Shown: piece by piece, positions 11,101 through 22,190 of the stretch
Layout: each line of letters starts with the position of its first letter
How positions within the stretch are numbered: the stretch's first letter is position 1
Source of the DNA: Colias croceus
Lineage: Eukaryota > Arthropoda > Insecta > Lepidoptera > Pieridae
Direction of reading: 5' to 3'
Length of the DNA stretch: 64,000 bases
Assembly (NCBI RefSeq): GCF_905220415.1
Contig: NC_059543.1
Coordinates: 8,446,001 to 8,510,000, forward strand
Made by a program: the position numbers and the translations under genes
The notes under the pieces: model-generated
Database searches by the model: none
Told to the model about the DNA's origin: nothing
The model's input: the letters and a program-made list of their open reading frames with translations, nothing else

Positions 11101-13022
11101 GAAGCCCTACAATTTTTTGTTACTTCAATGGATAAAAATAGCAATTTAATAATATAGTTTAGTCCTAATGCGCTGAATCAAACCGGTTGAAGCGGCTTAG
11201 TAGTTAGTTAGCGTTTATTTTTAAATACATAATTATTTATTACTAGCTTCCGCCCACGACTTTGTACGTGCATCCCCGTTTTCCCCCGTTCCCGCAAGAA
11301 TTTCGGGAAATCCTTTCTTAGCGGATGCCTACGTCCTAACATCTACCTGCATGCCAAATTTCAGCCCGATAAGTCCAGTGGTTTGGGCTGTGCGTTGATA
11401 GATCACTATATCAGTCACCTTTGAGTTTTATATATATAGATTTTTAGTATTGAATTTTATGTTACTTCCAAAATTCAGTTTAATAAAATGTACTTTGAAT
11501 GATTCGTGGATGAGCAAACCTTCCATATTATGCCATTTAAGTAGAAATTATTACCATAGGTATACTTATTGCCATAAGCTCTTTTTATTAATATAAAGTT
11601 AAGTATAATAAATTTACTTTTAACAAAACTGTAATTATTTTCGTCTAATTGGGTGTTATTTCTAATTCTGTTATAGTCTCCGTCGACTTCGTAACTTAAT
11701 CTAACACTTAATTTGTAAAAGAAGGTCAAAGTCGCCAACTAGCTACTAAATTCTAAACTCAAATCCTTTCAAATTACCTAAGTTCCAACTATAAATTAAT
11801 TTAAAATTAATTTTGTGTAGCTTTGCAGAACTCTCTATAACGCAGTTTAAATTTCAATACAAGATAACAAATGTAAAGTGGGTCGTGTTTAATATCAGTT
11901 TCTATTCACTTTGGTGTCAATGCGTTGCGATTGTGACATGCCGGTTTAATCACTCGTCTTTTGTTGCTCCAGATTTGTTCCTATTGTACAGTTGAATGCA
12001 GAACATCGAGCATGCATCGGTTTTAATTCCTTGCTTGGTTTCAAAACAAATATAACGTTTATAACCCGGAATATTGGTTGAAGTTTTGATATTAAGGCGC
12101 ACCTTCATGACTGCAGATTTTTTGTGAACAAAAGCAATTTTACTTGAATTATGTGATGACTATGAACAAAATTATAAGTTCTGAATTTGCAATTTGGTCG
12201 TTGTTACGTAGGCATAAAACTGAACATGCTTGCGGTGTACTAGTTATTCTTTAGTAACGGTTGTTTGACACTTTCGTCTAAGTATTGGTAGAAGGTTTGT
12301 CACGTTATGTGGTTTTATTTCGGGGTATTGTACTAGTTTCAAACTTATCATAACCGTATACATAATATTATTTGTAACAAAATCTTGATGTGTTCCTTTT
12401 GGCGGACGATTTGCACCAATAGAGCAACGATTTGTTGGTTAGGAAGTTTCTATTATAATTATAAATGTGAACATGGATTAACATGCTTGTATTAAATTAT
12501 ATTAACAAGAACGTATTATAACGTAACGTATTCTATTAACTAAAAATTATTTTTGCATTCAAATATACATTTCACTTTTTCCTTATATATCTTCCATAAT
12601 ATTTCATTCTTTACCTATTATCATAAAATTGATGATTATTGCTCGACACACTTTAATTACTCACAGCATAAATACTCCACCAAATATTCTAATCACGCTA
12701 TCAAATCAATCTGTTCTTAATTTTCAGAGAAGAATACCTGGACTGGGGCATTCATCAGCTCGACACGATCATCGAAAGGGTAGAATATGCTGGGAACCAC
12801 TACAAATCCCTTACAAGATTCGGGGACCATGCCTTACATCACCTGTTTCCAACATTAGACCACGCAGAGCTCAAATACCTTTACCCGACTCTACTTGAAC
12901 ATTGTGAGAAATTTGAAATGCAACTGCGAATGACAAACTTCTACCAAGCTCTCCTAAGCCACAGCAAACAATTAATACGAAAACGACCAAACAATTTCAC
13001 GAAAAGAAAACTCATTTCATAA
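1458..13022 (+). CDS. Cyt-b5-r: Cytochrome b5-related protein, complete five-exon gene
   Basis: Coding exons are 1458-1673, 5822-6231, 6468-6656, 7075-7299 and 12728-13022. All junctions are GT-AG and the frame is kept throughout, giving 444 residues, about the usual size for insect Cyt-b5-r. Residues 1-100 form a cytochrome b5 fold with the heme motif HPGG at 61-64 and a likely second axial histidine at 83/84 (FETHH). Residues about 130-345 carry hydrophobic membrane segments. Four histidine clusters follow the membrane desaturase plan: HNYFH (187-191), HAMSHH (215-220), GHHAH (333-337) and HALHH (381-385). In this family the protein is membrane bound, probably in the endoplasmic reticulum, and resembles front-end desaturases that fuse a b5 domain to a di-iron domain. 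Its substrate is not established. The ATG at 1458 follows a good acceptor at 1453, so a 5' noncoding exon is expected upstream. A different b5-fusion desaturase is possible, but the DWGIHQLDT and HHLFPTLDH segments favour Cyt-b5-r. Confidence 0.93.
1735..2240 (+). repeat. 96-bp minisatellite, five full units plus a partial sixth
   Basis: The anchor CATTATGTAGTGCTTTA recurs at 1741, 1837, 1933, 2029, 2125 and 2221, an exact 96-base period. Units 1-2 carry TATGTATTG and TGTCATAT. Units 3-5 carry TATATATTG and TGTCTTAT, so the array grew in at least two steps. The sixth unit breaks off after CTTTA. It lies in intron 1 of Cyt-b5-r. Confidence 0.95.
2951..3115 (-). mobile_element. Truncated Helitron-like element
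   Basis: CTAGCTGCTCCGCGCGGTTTC at its left edge, preceded by A, is the reverse complement of a CTAG terminus. It shares the block AAATCGGACCAGTAGTTCCC with the copies at 26942-27145 and 33474-33625. The TC end is missing. Confidence 0.6.
3278..3500 (+). mobile_element. Full-length Helitron-like (Lep1/MINE-type) element, 223 bp
   Basis: Starts TCCATACTAATATTATAAATG after an A and ends GCGGGCGGAAACCTAG before a T. It has the family blocks TCACGCCTAAACTACTGAACC and ACGGGAACTATGCGGG. It is noncoding and the same family as 6751-6961. Confidence 0.72.
3742..3770 (+). repeat. Fragment of a common lepidopteran repeat end
   Basis: AAACCGACTTCAAAAAAGG is a motif I recognise as the edge of abundant lepidopteran interspersed repeats. 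Its reverse complement recurs at 25693-25733. Only the edge is recognisable here. Confidence 0.4.
5033..5485 (+). mobile_element. Helitron-like element, 453 bp, with TCTG microsatellite
   Basis: Starts TCTATACATATAATAAATC after an A and ends GTCGCGGGCGGAAGCTAG before a T. It has an internal (GTCT) run at 5154-5188, as expected for microsatellite-associated lepidopteran elements. No coding capacity; the open frame through it is an artefact of the repeat. Confidence 0.65.
5154..5188 (+). repeat. (GTCT)n microsatellite
   Basis: About eight tandem GTCT units inside the element at 5033-5485. Confidence 0.95.
5822..6231 (+). CDS. Cyt-b5-r: Cyt-b5-r coding exon 2
   Basis: Begins after CTCCTTTCAG with GTDVTEQFETHH, which completes the b5 domain. 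It codes residues 73-208 plus two bases of codon 209. It includes a hydrophobic pair of membrane segments (about residues 140-185) and the first histidine box HNYFH. The donor is GC|GTGAGT. Confidence 0.93.
6468..6656 (+). CDS. Cyt-b5-r: Cyt-b5-r coding exon 3
   Basis: The acceptor is TTTTTTTAG at 6467. The first base completes Ala209, then DWRITHAMSHH gives the second histidine box. It runs to a hydrophobic stretch and ends at AAAGA|GTATGT in phase 2. A second AG two bases on (6469) would break the frame. Confidence 0.92.
6751..6961 (+). mobile_element. Full-length Helitron-like element, 211 bp, in intron 3
   Basis: Starts TCCATACTAATATTATAAATG after an A and ends CCGCGGGCGGAAAGCTAG before a T. 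A short (TCTG) run follows the 5' end. It fills half of the 418-base intron 3 of Cyt-b5-r. Confidence 0.72.
7075..7299 (+). CDS. Cyt-b5-r: Cyt-b5-r coding exon 4
   Basis: The acceptor is TTTTACAG at 7074 and the first base completes Asp272. It codes residues 273-346, mostly two strongly hydrophobic segments followed by the histidine cluster GHHAHSNFFEGD. The donor is AG|GTAAGA. The intron that follows is 5.4 kb and full of repeats. Confidence 0.92.
8081..8600 (+). repeat. Probable interspersed repeat with GC-rich head
   Basis: An abrupt GC-rich stretch contains the inverted pair GGGGGCAC / GTGCCCCC at 8099-8117 and the run CCAAGACGAGCCAAGCGAAAG, in AT-rich DNA. The head resembles the edge of widespread lepidopteran repeats as I remember them. 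The right boundary is uncertain and it may be one unit with the inverted repeat downstream. Confidence 0.4.
8870..9313. repeat. Long inverted repeat (fold-back element), about 178-bp arms
   Basis: Left arm 8870-9048 and right arm 9138-9313 are near-perfect reverse complements, separated by an 89-base spacer. Outer ends are AAATCCCACCA and TGGTGGGATTT; inner ends are GGCTTGGCC and GGCCAAGCC. Small mismatches and indels exist (for example ATAGGTATGA versus TCATATGG), so it is not an assembly mirror artefact of identical reads. It could be a fold-back transposon or two opposed copies of one repeat. Confidence 0.85.
9610..9776 (-). mobile_element. Short Helitron-like element, 167 bp
   Basis: On the minus strand it runs from TCTTAATATATATAAATCTCG to CCGGGGCGACCCACTAG, with A before and T after. 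The block TATAATCGGTTAAGTGG and the TCCATTGAGGACAAACA block are diagnostic of the family, also seen decayed at 1143-1425. Confidence 0.6.
9777..9940 (+). mobile_element. Short Helitron-like element abutting the previous one
   Basis: Plus-oriented, ends GGGGCGGACCGCTAG before a T. It contains the block TGTGAACGGCTGAACCGATTTCG. The 5' end meets the 5' end of the opposed element at 9610-9776, so one probably landed at the edge of the other. Confidence 0.5.
10743..10830 (+). mobile_element. Helitron-like 5'-end fragment
   Basis: TCCATACTAATTACTTATATC followed by GTATGTCTGTCGTTTCA matches the start of this family loosely. No CTAG terminus was found downstream. Confidence 0.35.
11243..11440 (-). 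mobile_element. Full-length short Helitron-like element, copy B, 198 bp
   Basis: Minus strand begins TCTATATATATAAAACTC after an A and ends GTCGTGGGCGGAAGCTAG before a T. It is about 98.5 percent identical by eye to 73-276, which implies recent activity of this subfamily. Confidence 0.7.
12728..13022 (+). CDS. Cyt-b5-r: Cyt-b5-r coding exon 5 and stop
   Basis: The acceptor is TTAATTTTCAG at 12727. The first base completes Arg347, then EEYLDWGIHQLDT leads to the last histidine box HALHH and HLFPTLDH. The stop is TAA at 13020-13022. The C-terminus is basic and hydrophilic (about 40 residues). A longer open frame from 12629 through this exon is in another frame and is a shadow. Confidence 0.93.
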
Positions 13023-13100
13023 TAAATTGTAAAGACTGGGCTTATAGTGTGTCGTAGGGACTGAGAGAATCAATCCATTACATTACATTATCAATTATTT

Positions 13101-13441
13101 AATAAATTATGATATAACATTGGGACTGGATTAGAAATGTATACGTATTTTTATGTAGAAAATAAATTATGTATTACAATACCTAAGTTAAGGATACAGG
13201 CTGTTATTTTAGAAGTAAGAATCACTAAGTCATTTTTTTTTCATAATAATATATTTCATACGGATTTCGGTAATATTGATGTGGTTATACATTAGCATAT
13301 TAATTAATTATATAAATTATAATATGTTTTTAAGGCCTAAGTATTAATTATCAAGTTTATACTTTACAATTTTTCTTTATGACCAAATGACCAATACTTA
13401 CCTCATTGGATACAATGTAAAATTATGAAGACATAAATAAA
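13101..13441 (+). terminator. Cyt-b5-r polyadenylation region
   Basis: Three AATAAA hexamers lie downstream of the stop codon: 13101-13106, 13161-13166 and 13436-13441. The last is followed by a T/GT-rich stretch. Which one is used cannot be told from sequence alone. The 3' UTR is therefore about 100-440 bases. Confidence 0.55.
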
Positions 13442-16127
13442 GTTATTTTACACTGCATTATAATATTTTAATTTGTATTTTCTTGATCCCATATTATCTT
13501 TAGACACCCACACTTTGCAATAATATTTAAAAAAAATCTAGTATTTAATGAAAATTAAAACATAAATTAAATAATCGTTAAAACACACATCGATTTAGTT
13601 ATTTATGATATTATTTCCTCACTAATGTCTTATAAAATAGCTTTTCAACTAAAATAGGTAAGTCTTAAGTCTTCGTTGTACACAACGATGTAGAGCCCAC
13701 CTGTTACACGCTTTTTAAAATGTTTAAGAGAAAACACTCGTACTATACAACTCAACCTTACAACAGAGTGCTTCAGAAAAATAGTATGTTAATTATAAAC
13801 ACTCTGTAACTTTTATACGAGTTTGTTGTTTTATATCTTAACTAAGAGTTAATGTGGGCTAAAGTTCAAAGACTCACCACGCTGCTCGTCTTCTTACACG
13901 TAGCATACTAGGTATGTATCTATATAATATTATTACCAGGTATTTTTATTAGATAAATTTAATACACTGCAATGTTAATCTATTAATAATATCTTTATTA
14001 TAAAACAACCTACTTAAGTAATTTAAGCATAAAACTATTTAAGAATAAAACGGTAACTAATAAGTTCAATTATTATACTTAGGTCATTATCACCAATCAA
14101 ATAGGTATTAAAAATACGTTAGCTTGCAATCTTATTTAGGTGGTATACAATAACGTGACCCGAGGGATATACCTACTTGCAATTTTTTTTTTAATTGATT
14201 TAACTATGAAAAAAGTAACGGATATTAATAACCCGGATTAAATTCTATGAAAGAGAAAAATACAAACACGTCGGCAATAAAATTTATCATTTAAAAATTA
14301 AAACTCATTCTAGATATCATGACCCAGATTATCTAGGCTACTTAGTTCTAGGTACACAAATTACCGGGAATTTGCAAAAATCAATTTAAAAATAGTTATG
14401 CGATTAAAACATAATTAATTACTAGACATTAATTTTATGCTAGTCATGATTATTTGGATGTGCAACTCTTGCAGAACACTATTGTAATTATATTTTATTT
14501 ATAAGTTGTTGTTATTTAGTAGTTAGGTAGGTAGTAATTGATTGTTTTATTGCATATTCAAGCATACAAAATTAAAATTAAATTTGCCGTAGATTTAATC
14601 ATGAAAATGCGTTTAAATCAATAAAAATAAATTATATTCGATAAAGAAAACGTGACCAGGTACAAAAATTAACAATAAGGTACATTCAAATAACTGTGGC
14701 AGTATTGTACTAAAGTGATTACTTGGAGATAATAATATTTTTAACATATTTTATTATTTACTCGATAAAGCTTGTAGCTCACCTTAATATTTCTTGAGTA
14801 GTGCGGTATATAGTTAATAATATTATAATGCATCACGTTATAAATAAATTATTTACAAAATCGTTAAATAATAATATAAAATGAACACTCATTACACGCT
14901 TTACACTATTTATGAGCCTTAAAACGTGATTCATCCGTGATCCTGGTGGATTTACTTGCATCTGAGAGAGTTTATGGTTTCCAAGTTATATAATGTCTAT
15001 AATATCATCTGCATCTCTCTGCAATTGTTTATTTAATTTACACTATATTCTGCAATATTTTTTTTTTTAATTTTAATTCATTGTTTACCAGAATACATGT
15101 TTATAGTATCAATAGTTATAGTGATTATTTGAAAATATGATATCGAATAATAATGACATTAGGGCCACTGAATAGATTATTGATGATAGATGCTGATAAA
15201 TAATCAGCAGTGTAGATATTCATCTAAATGTTCTTATGATAATGTTCATAATATGTTCGAGTAGTAAAATATGAGAAACTTAATACCTATTTACATATCA
15301 GAAAGAATTACATCAAACAACAAGACAAAATAGAAATCTGGCCCACTGACATCTTCAATAAGAAAACTAAACATAGGTACTTACGTCATAGGTATACTAT
15401 TTTTCCAATATTATAATAACCCTCATTCTGGTAAGTAATATTACTTACAAAATAGCCGAGGTCACTAAACTAGTAAAACAATCATCTGTCATTGGAAAGA
15501 AAAAAGAAATACACTATGAATTTTAAACCTGCATCGTGTTGCGAATAAATAATTAATGATTAAATTACAATCCACTGGACATCTCTATTTATGCTAATAG
15601 GGCAAATGATACCTGATTCCCAATCATAAATCTACAGGAAGGTACCTAATTATATGATTTCATCTAAGAGTTTGGAAATTTAAATCATTAGATGAAATAC
15701 CATTCAAGAAATTCGAGCTGAAATTTTAAAGTTTTAATGTCTTTGAATTACTCTGAATTAACTTAGCAAAGATGTTTTAGGGAGCGAAACTTCGTTCTAA
15801 TTTGCAGCTTTGGTGAAAATATATGGCCTACAACACTTTCCTCTTAGCAATTTCACACGAGCGCTGAATAATTAGCGAAGCAGCGAACACTTTTTAGGAA
15901 TAAAAATTGCAATGGAACCTAGCTAATGTTGCTAAACTTTAGTTGGGAGTAACTTGAACAATTTCAGTAAATTTCTCGGAAACCTGCTTTACAAAGTTGG
16001 GTAAGGAATTTATTTTGTATGATACGCATTATTCTGATGATAATATATCCTTGTCGGTTATTTGTTGAAGAAAATTATGAATGGCAATTTCAGCACTTAT
16101 AGTCTGGTTATATGATATATATATCTG

Positions 16128-16164
16128 GTTCTATTTTTAGTCTGACGCAGACTAAAAATAGAAC
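16128..16164. repeat. Perfect 17-bp inverted repeat with 3-base loop
   Basis: GTTCTATTTTTAGTCTG, loop ACG, then CAGACTAAAAATAGAAC. All 17 pairs match. It sits in intergenic AT-rich DNA. It could be a cruciform-type palindrome or the remnant of a small fold-back element. No terminator role is implied in this eukaryotic context. Confidence 0.9.
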
Positions 16165-16628
16165 AAATACAGTAAATTCAACTAGCTAATTATGAAACGT
16201 TGATCCATTGCAAAAAAAAAAACAATTTTGGAAACCAGTACATGTTGATAAAATGAAAATTAGCTTTTATTTTTTTTGTTACCTTCGATACGAAATATTA
16301 AGAATTAAATAAAAATTCACGATAAAATTGATCCGAACGTTTTTTTATTTTATAAGAATAGCTTCGTAAGCCCTAATCTCAAATAATTTCCCAAGAAAAT
16401 GTATGACAAATTTCCAACGTTGGATAAATCTTGAAGGTAGCGTTAAAAATAATAAGAAAGGTGAATAAAAAATGACTATGGTGCGAAAAGAAGGTTGCGT
16501 TCTTTGATATAATTATAGGTTTTTTTTATATGTCAATGTTTGCATATACCTAGTAACCTATCTCTTTTTTTAGTATTTGTACTAGGATAATTTATTATTA
16601 TCATACGTTTCTTGGCATTTCTGTGGAA

Positions 16629-16707
16629 GCGCTGTGACAAGCGGAGAGACGGAAAGCAAAGTTAGTAATAGGGTCACGCACCCTTTAGTTAGGGAACCCT
16701 AATAAAG
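16629..16707 (+). repeat. Fragment of a lepidopteran interspersed repeat
   Basis: The phrases AAGCGGAGAGACGGAAAGC, GTTAGTAATAGGGT and GGGAACCCTAATAAAG are in the order of a repeat 3' end common in moths and butterflies, as I recall it. The copy is short and diverged. Confidence 0.45.
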
Positions 16708-18665
16708 TACCTACTTCAACGTCGATCTTTTGTGAAGGTTTGACCAATTCCTTGGTGCGAACGTGACCCAATAATCAATTAGTTGATTTGTACCAATGCA
16801 TGTAAGACTACTTTCAAATAAATAATCCGGCTCCTACTGATATTATTAACTTGAAAATGTATGAGATGAGATTCATAAAAGACAGGTTTATTTTTACATG
16901 GGTACACCCGACACCGTACATCGCGATTAAAACTGCGGGCTCCAGCTATTTCACTATAAATACATTATTGCAATGGATCTTGGGGAATGTTCATTATTCA
17001 GTTAAATTGAATTCGATGCACAAGCATGCATAAATAGTTGAGAATTTCAAAATTTATCAAAGTGAAAACCATTTACTTGAATTAATTTTACAAAGCTCGC
17101 CGATTTAGTTGAACTGAGCTCTATATTTAGTAGACTTATCAAGCACTGCAGACTCATGTTTATGACATCATAAAATAAACCCGTCTTTACCAGTATTTTT
17201 GGCCGAATTTGGCGATTTCCTAAATATATTTTTATAGTGCTGATGATAAACTAGATTAAATGATTAATTTTTTATAATATGTCGCAATTATCACGGAATA
17301 AAAAAAAACAAAATAAGTACATTTCATATAGAATTGTCCAGTCATACAACCTTTATATAGCTTGTTGTACCCATTTCAAGACATAATTAATTAATTCATT
17401 ACATTATTTTTAAATGGGTGAACACAAAACTAAGGATCATGTTCGTTATAATATTAAAATATTCAATAGATTTTTAAATCTTTAACGCCTTGAATACTTT
17501 TTGAGCAAAATTGTTGATAACAAACATAGCCATTCAGGCGTTATATAATGAATTGAATCGTTACCATCATGTTAAATTTATAAATACCGTTTGTTAAATG
17601 AATGAACAAAATATGTGAACACAAATAAACGTAATTCTTGGTTACAATATTTAACTAAGATCTTGGCAAAAATATAAGTCTTCTAGGCGATTGCTTCTAT
17701 TTTCACACAAGAAATCAAAAACTATCTTAGAAGATTCAGTTGACTATGAAATTCCACCCAAATCATATCAATCATTCAGCGGCTACGATGCCATATTTGA
17801 TACAATTAAAATAATACAAAGGTGTTGTATTATTCTTACCTAGTTACCAGTCCTTTTATAAGAGTTCAGATAGTCAGATAGAGTATAGTTTTTATTACAA
17901 CTTCTGTGCCACTTTCAACTGATTAATTGCAATAATAACTATTATAACGATACTTATTACATGTGAACATGATATAGAAATTTCGGTGGAACATTATAAA
18001 GCGCTTGTATGAGATTATTACTGTGAACACGATGTTTAAGCTTGAAACCACCCTCATTACACTGTCACATAATTTGCACCCGTTAATACCTACTACAAAA
18101 CCCAGACAAATTACAGAGTTAGGTATGCGAGTTAATGATCACAAGTCTTTGCATATTCCGCTTACTATTTTAATATTACAATATATTGGGATGGGAAAAC
18201 CGATCTTACAATAACGCCCAATATCCCTCGTTGGAGTACCATGCGAGTTCTTTTTATTTCTTTTTCTTATGTAACAATTCATAATTTCACTTCTTTTTTT
18301 GTTTCATAATATTGATGTGCTATGTGTTTTCTGTAAGATTAGCCTAAGATTTCCACGTCCTTACGATGTGATTCCCAATATCTGCTCACTCTACTTGAAT
18401 CTTACAATGTGAAAACAAACTAATTACTAACCTTTAGACAGAGAGATAATAAAAACAGTTATTGATTCAAATAAAGAAGACTATGGATCAGTTAAGATCA
18501 GAAACATAAATATTTGCGCCTGTGAATCCTTTCTTAGTATTATTTGCCTCAGTCGTTTTCGTACTAATTGGTATCCGCTACTTTTTAGTTAAAACGACCC
18601 GTTAGTTTCCATACAAGCTTCGCTAAATTCGGGATCAAATAACATGTATCCAGACATACGTCTAA

Positions 18666-18925
18666 TCTATACTATATAATAAAATCGTAGGAGAGTCGAA
18701 ACTGTGCATTGATATATTTGATAAATAATACTTGGAGCGTGATTCGCCTGTTCGTCTGTATATATGTCTAGGTTAAACTTACTGCATGTATTTACTTAAC
18801 TACTGCGATAGCTTGAGACCTGATAAAGGACATAGGTTTGGTTTTATCCAGGAAAATGCCACGAGAACGAGAACTATGCGTGTTTATCTGAAACTTCGCG
18901 GGCGAAGCCGTTGACGGAAAGCTAG
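18666..18925 (+). mobile_element. Full-length Helitron-like element, 260 bp
   Basis: Starts TCTATACTATATAATAAAATC after an A and ends GCCGTTGACGGAAAGCTAG before a T. The start matches the element at 5033-5485. Noncoding. Confidence 0.65.
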
Positions 18926-18977
18926 TTATATTATTATACATATACAAAAATGTATCCAAGTCCCTATACATCAGGTC

Positions 18978-19034
18978 ACGCGTGAAAACGTAACAAATAG
19001 ACAGTTACTTTCGCATTTATAACATTAGTATGGA
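18978..19034 (-). mobile_element. Helitron-like 5'-end fragment
   Basis: Minus strand reads TCCATACTAATGTTATAAATG then GCGAAAGTAAC, the start of the 3278-3500 family. It is truncated after about 57 bases and lies 50 bases from the element at 18666-18925. Confidence 0.5.
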
Positions 19035-21571
19035 CACTCAAGCGGAAGTCTCCACGGTTGTATGGAAGGCTTCTGAACGGTCAACCGGCAAACGAGGAAG
19101 CCTTTGCATCGAGGTCACGGTCAGATTATTCTTATGTGAATTCATATTCTAAACGATATATTATTGTTCAAATTCGTTCATAATGATGATGCTTGAGCGA
19201 CCGTTACACGAAAAAACAAAACAAAATTTTAATTAGACGATTTACTTCTCATTTTTTTATGATATCTCACACTTATCACAATCACAAAAACAGATTGTTT
19301 TTGATGTTAGTATTTATATATTATTAAAGTAACCATATTTTAATATTGTCGGGATGTGAATTAAACTATAGATATATTACACGTAGCATTAAAACTATTC
19401 AACTAACACAACTGCTAAAGGTTAAGGTAGGTGTGAAGTTGTTGGAGAGATCATAAATTCTAAGATGTTTCTCATACAAGCTTGAATCTTTACACGTTCC
19501 ATTTATTTAATCTATGAATAGAATTAAATTGTATAGTTACATATTTTAACGAGATAGGACCACGAATTTGGAATATTTTAATATGGTTATTTTAATGAAA
19601 TAGAAATTAAGTTTTATTTCAAAGGGAGACATAATAATTAATGCGTTAGATCTATTTTTTGTAATACCTAATTAATAATTGTATCTATGTCTATAACTCT
19701 AAATAAATACAACAAAGTAACAACAGAATGAGCAACAGAAAAATGCAACATATAGGTACAATGAAACTCTCCTATGAAAAGATCCATACGAATCTAACAT
19801 TTAATTAAAGCCTCTAATTGGATATTCTTATCACGAGTCAATAACTAAGGTATGCACTGATGAAGCCCTGTATAAATTAAAAAGTAAGCCGCATCCAATA
19901 AATACAAAGTTAACCCCGTGTATGGGACTTTTTAAAAAGTAATTTACGCGAAACAGGGTTAGGGGTGAAATGAAAAAATAATAAGGCAAGTGAGTACGCA
20001 ATTATCCCTTTTCATATGCGACGTGCTTAGATGCTATAACAAGGGTTTTTCCCCTGTTCAAATAAATTCTAAGTCAGTTCTCATTATGAGATTCATGGTA
20101 TTGCGCTCATGGGGCATTCTTTGTGACTTTGAATGAGTATAATTTAAATTTCGGATGGAAATTGCTCTAAATTGTTATTATAAAACGAAATTTATGGATA
20201 ATCTTTACGTAGTTGGTAAATAGAATTTATGTAGATTGTAGGTATTGTAGGATGAGTAACAAATATTGTAATAAAGTACATATTAGTTTTCATAAATTGA
20301 AGGATCCGAATAAAACTAGGTACATTATCTATAAATTATAGGCGTACCTATGTATCGTTAACTTGCCCTTACAAGGACAAAAATAAAGTAATTTTGCTTT
20401 ATTTTAGAAATTATTTTAAGTGGAAGCGTAGGTATTTAATTTTTCGTTTTGTACTTTTTAACTACATCGTAATTTTCAATGCATTTTGGATTCTAGATAT
20501 AACACCAGATGATAACTTTAATAAGCCAAAAATTCATGATCTTGTGTCCCTCGTCATTTTTATCAAGCGGCTGTAAATGTACCTACGTATCATTAAAAAG
20601 TTTTACGCAGTTCCAAAAAATAATGGAGATGAGAAAAAATTTTAATGCATGAAGTATAAAAATCAACAGATTTATGTTAATAATAAAGTTACTTGATACT
20701 AAGGCTTAGCTTCTAGATGGTCTTGATCGCTACGGAAACTTCAAGGTGTTGTAGACTTGTAAGCCGATATGAAACATGATTCTAATCATTTCCTCTGAAA
20801 TATAGTCCATATCTGCGGTTTCCATCACATGAAGATTCACGTGAAAATATGTCAAGTTCAAAATTCGAATATCTGCATGTCTCTAGACGCATTACAAGGC
20901 ATTGCATAAAACAAAATGTAGATACGAACGCGCATTTTAGAGGTCTGATGAAATATTGCTTCCGTGAGTTATATTTAGAACTATTATATTACTATTTGTG
21001 GACTGCATAACATAAAGGATAACACGAAAATATGTCAAGACCCTTCTCATGGGCAAATATTTACTGACAGATGCTTGAAAAAAGTTTGGTTTGGATTTAC
21101 GTTAGTGTTTAGTTTAATACGTTAGTGTCCATTAAAATTTGTGAGGAAGTCTATAAAGTTTTAATTAAGGACTTTATGTCCAAATTCATTATTTCACACA
21201 ACTATACTTATACTGTTACATGGTATGTTTATCCATTTTTTGCCGTACACTATGAATAGACACTATACATAATACTTATTCTAAAATATCATTGACTATA
21301 AGTGATGATAACCACATAATGTAAGAACTAAAGTAACTTAGATATTGAAATTTTATATTATGTACTGTTTCGTGAAGACATCGAAAGCTAAATTCGGTAT
21401 CGAGGGTCTCTTTGAATATTTTAGACACAATAAAAAATGATAACCATCTGGGGTGCTCCAGGCAAACGGTATAAGAATTTTACAAAATAAACGAAACGAT
21501 TCCAATCATTACCTCCAGCAAAATACACATCATCCTAATTCCTAATACGTATTACGTATTTAATCCAGCAA

Positions 21572-21765
21572 AATTGGTAGGTACACTTTTCTTTTGCGAA
21601 AAAAGGAAAACAAAAAAACGTATAAATATTGAAAGCAACAAACTCCCTGAAGAGTCGTTTCGCGCCTGTAAAAGTGAGGCGTGACTTTAATTTTAAAGCA
21701 AGTTAATGTGACACAAGAGTAGTTGCATGGTAAAGTTTTTATGAGTGTCGGCTGAGAAAAACTTC
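21572..21765 (+). repeat. Local duplication, copy 1
   Basis: This 194-base block recurs at 22191-22381 in direct orientation with about 5 percent difference by eye. Shared stretches include GCAACAAACTCCCTGAAGAG and GAGTGTCGGCTGAGAAAAAC. No recognised transposon ends, coding potential or RNA fold. Confidence 0.85.
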
Positions 21766-22190
21766 CTAATCTACTGAGTCATTTAGTCTCGACTCCTAAA
21801 AACGTGTAATTAAGACTCTCCCGGGACGCCCGGCTTGCTCATAAACGAAATAGGAGCTTTAAATCTTTCTCATTTGTTGTAATCGTCGAGGAGATACCTT
21901 ATTTATGAATATTTGACTTCGGCAGTAAGAGTACCCCGGTTTTAGATTCAATTTCGCTGCAGCGTCGAAGCAACGAATTTACTTTAACAACTATTTCTAC
22001 AAGTGTAACATGCATATAAATTACTTAATAACAGGCAAGAGTAAAATTCCGTATTGTCGTGCTTAGAAAAGCAGAAATACTCAAATATTTTAATAGTTAG
22101 TTAATTCAAAATTCTAGCGTTATTAAATATTTCGAAGTTGAATTATTTTTAAGTACCTACCTACCTATCACAAGCAACTGATACCTGCAT

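Larger units (their letters stand above)
7300..12727 (+). other. Cyt-b5-r intron 4, transposon-rich
   Basis: A 5.4 kb intron holding a GC-rich repeat block (8081-8600), a long inverted repeat (8870-9313), paired short elements (9610-9940), a fragment at 10743 and a full element at 11243-11440. Small open frames in it fall in repeats or AT-rich DNA. No extra exon was recognised. Confidence 0.6.

Noticed and set aside
12629..12898. 89-codon frame overlapping Cyt-b5-r exon 5
   Set aside because: It is in a different frame from the HALHH-containing exon and begins inside the intron.
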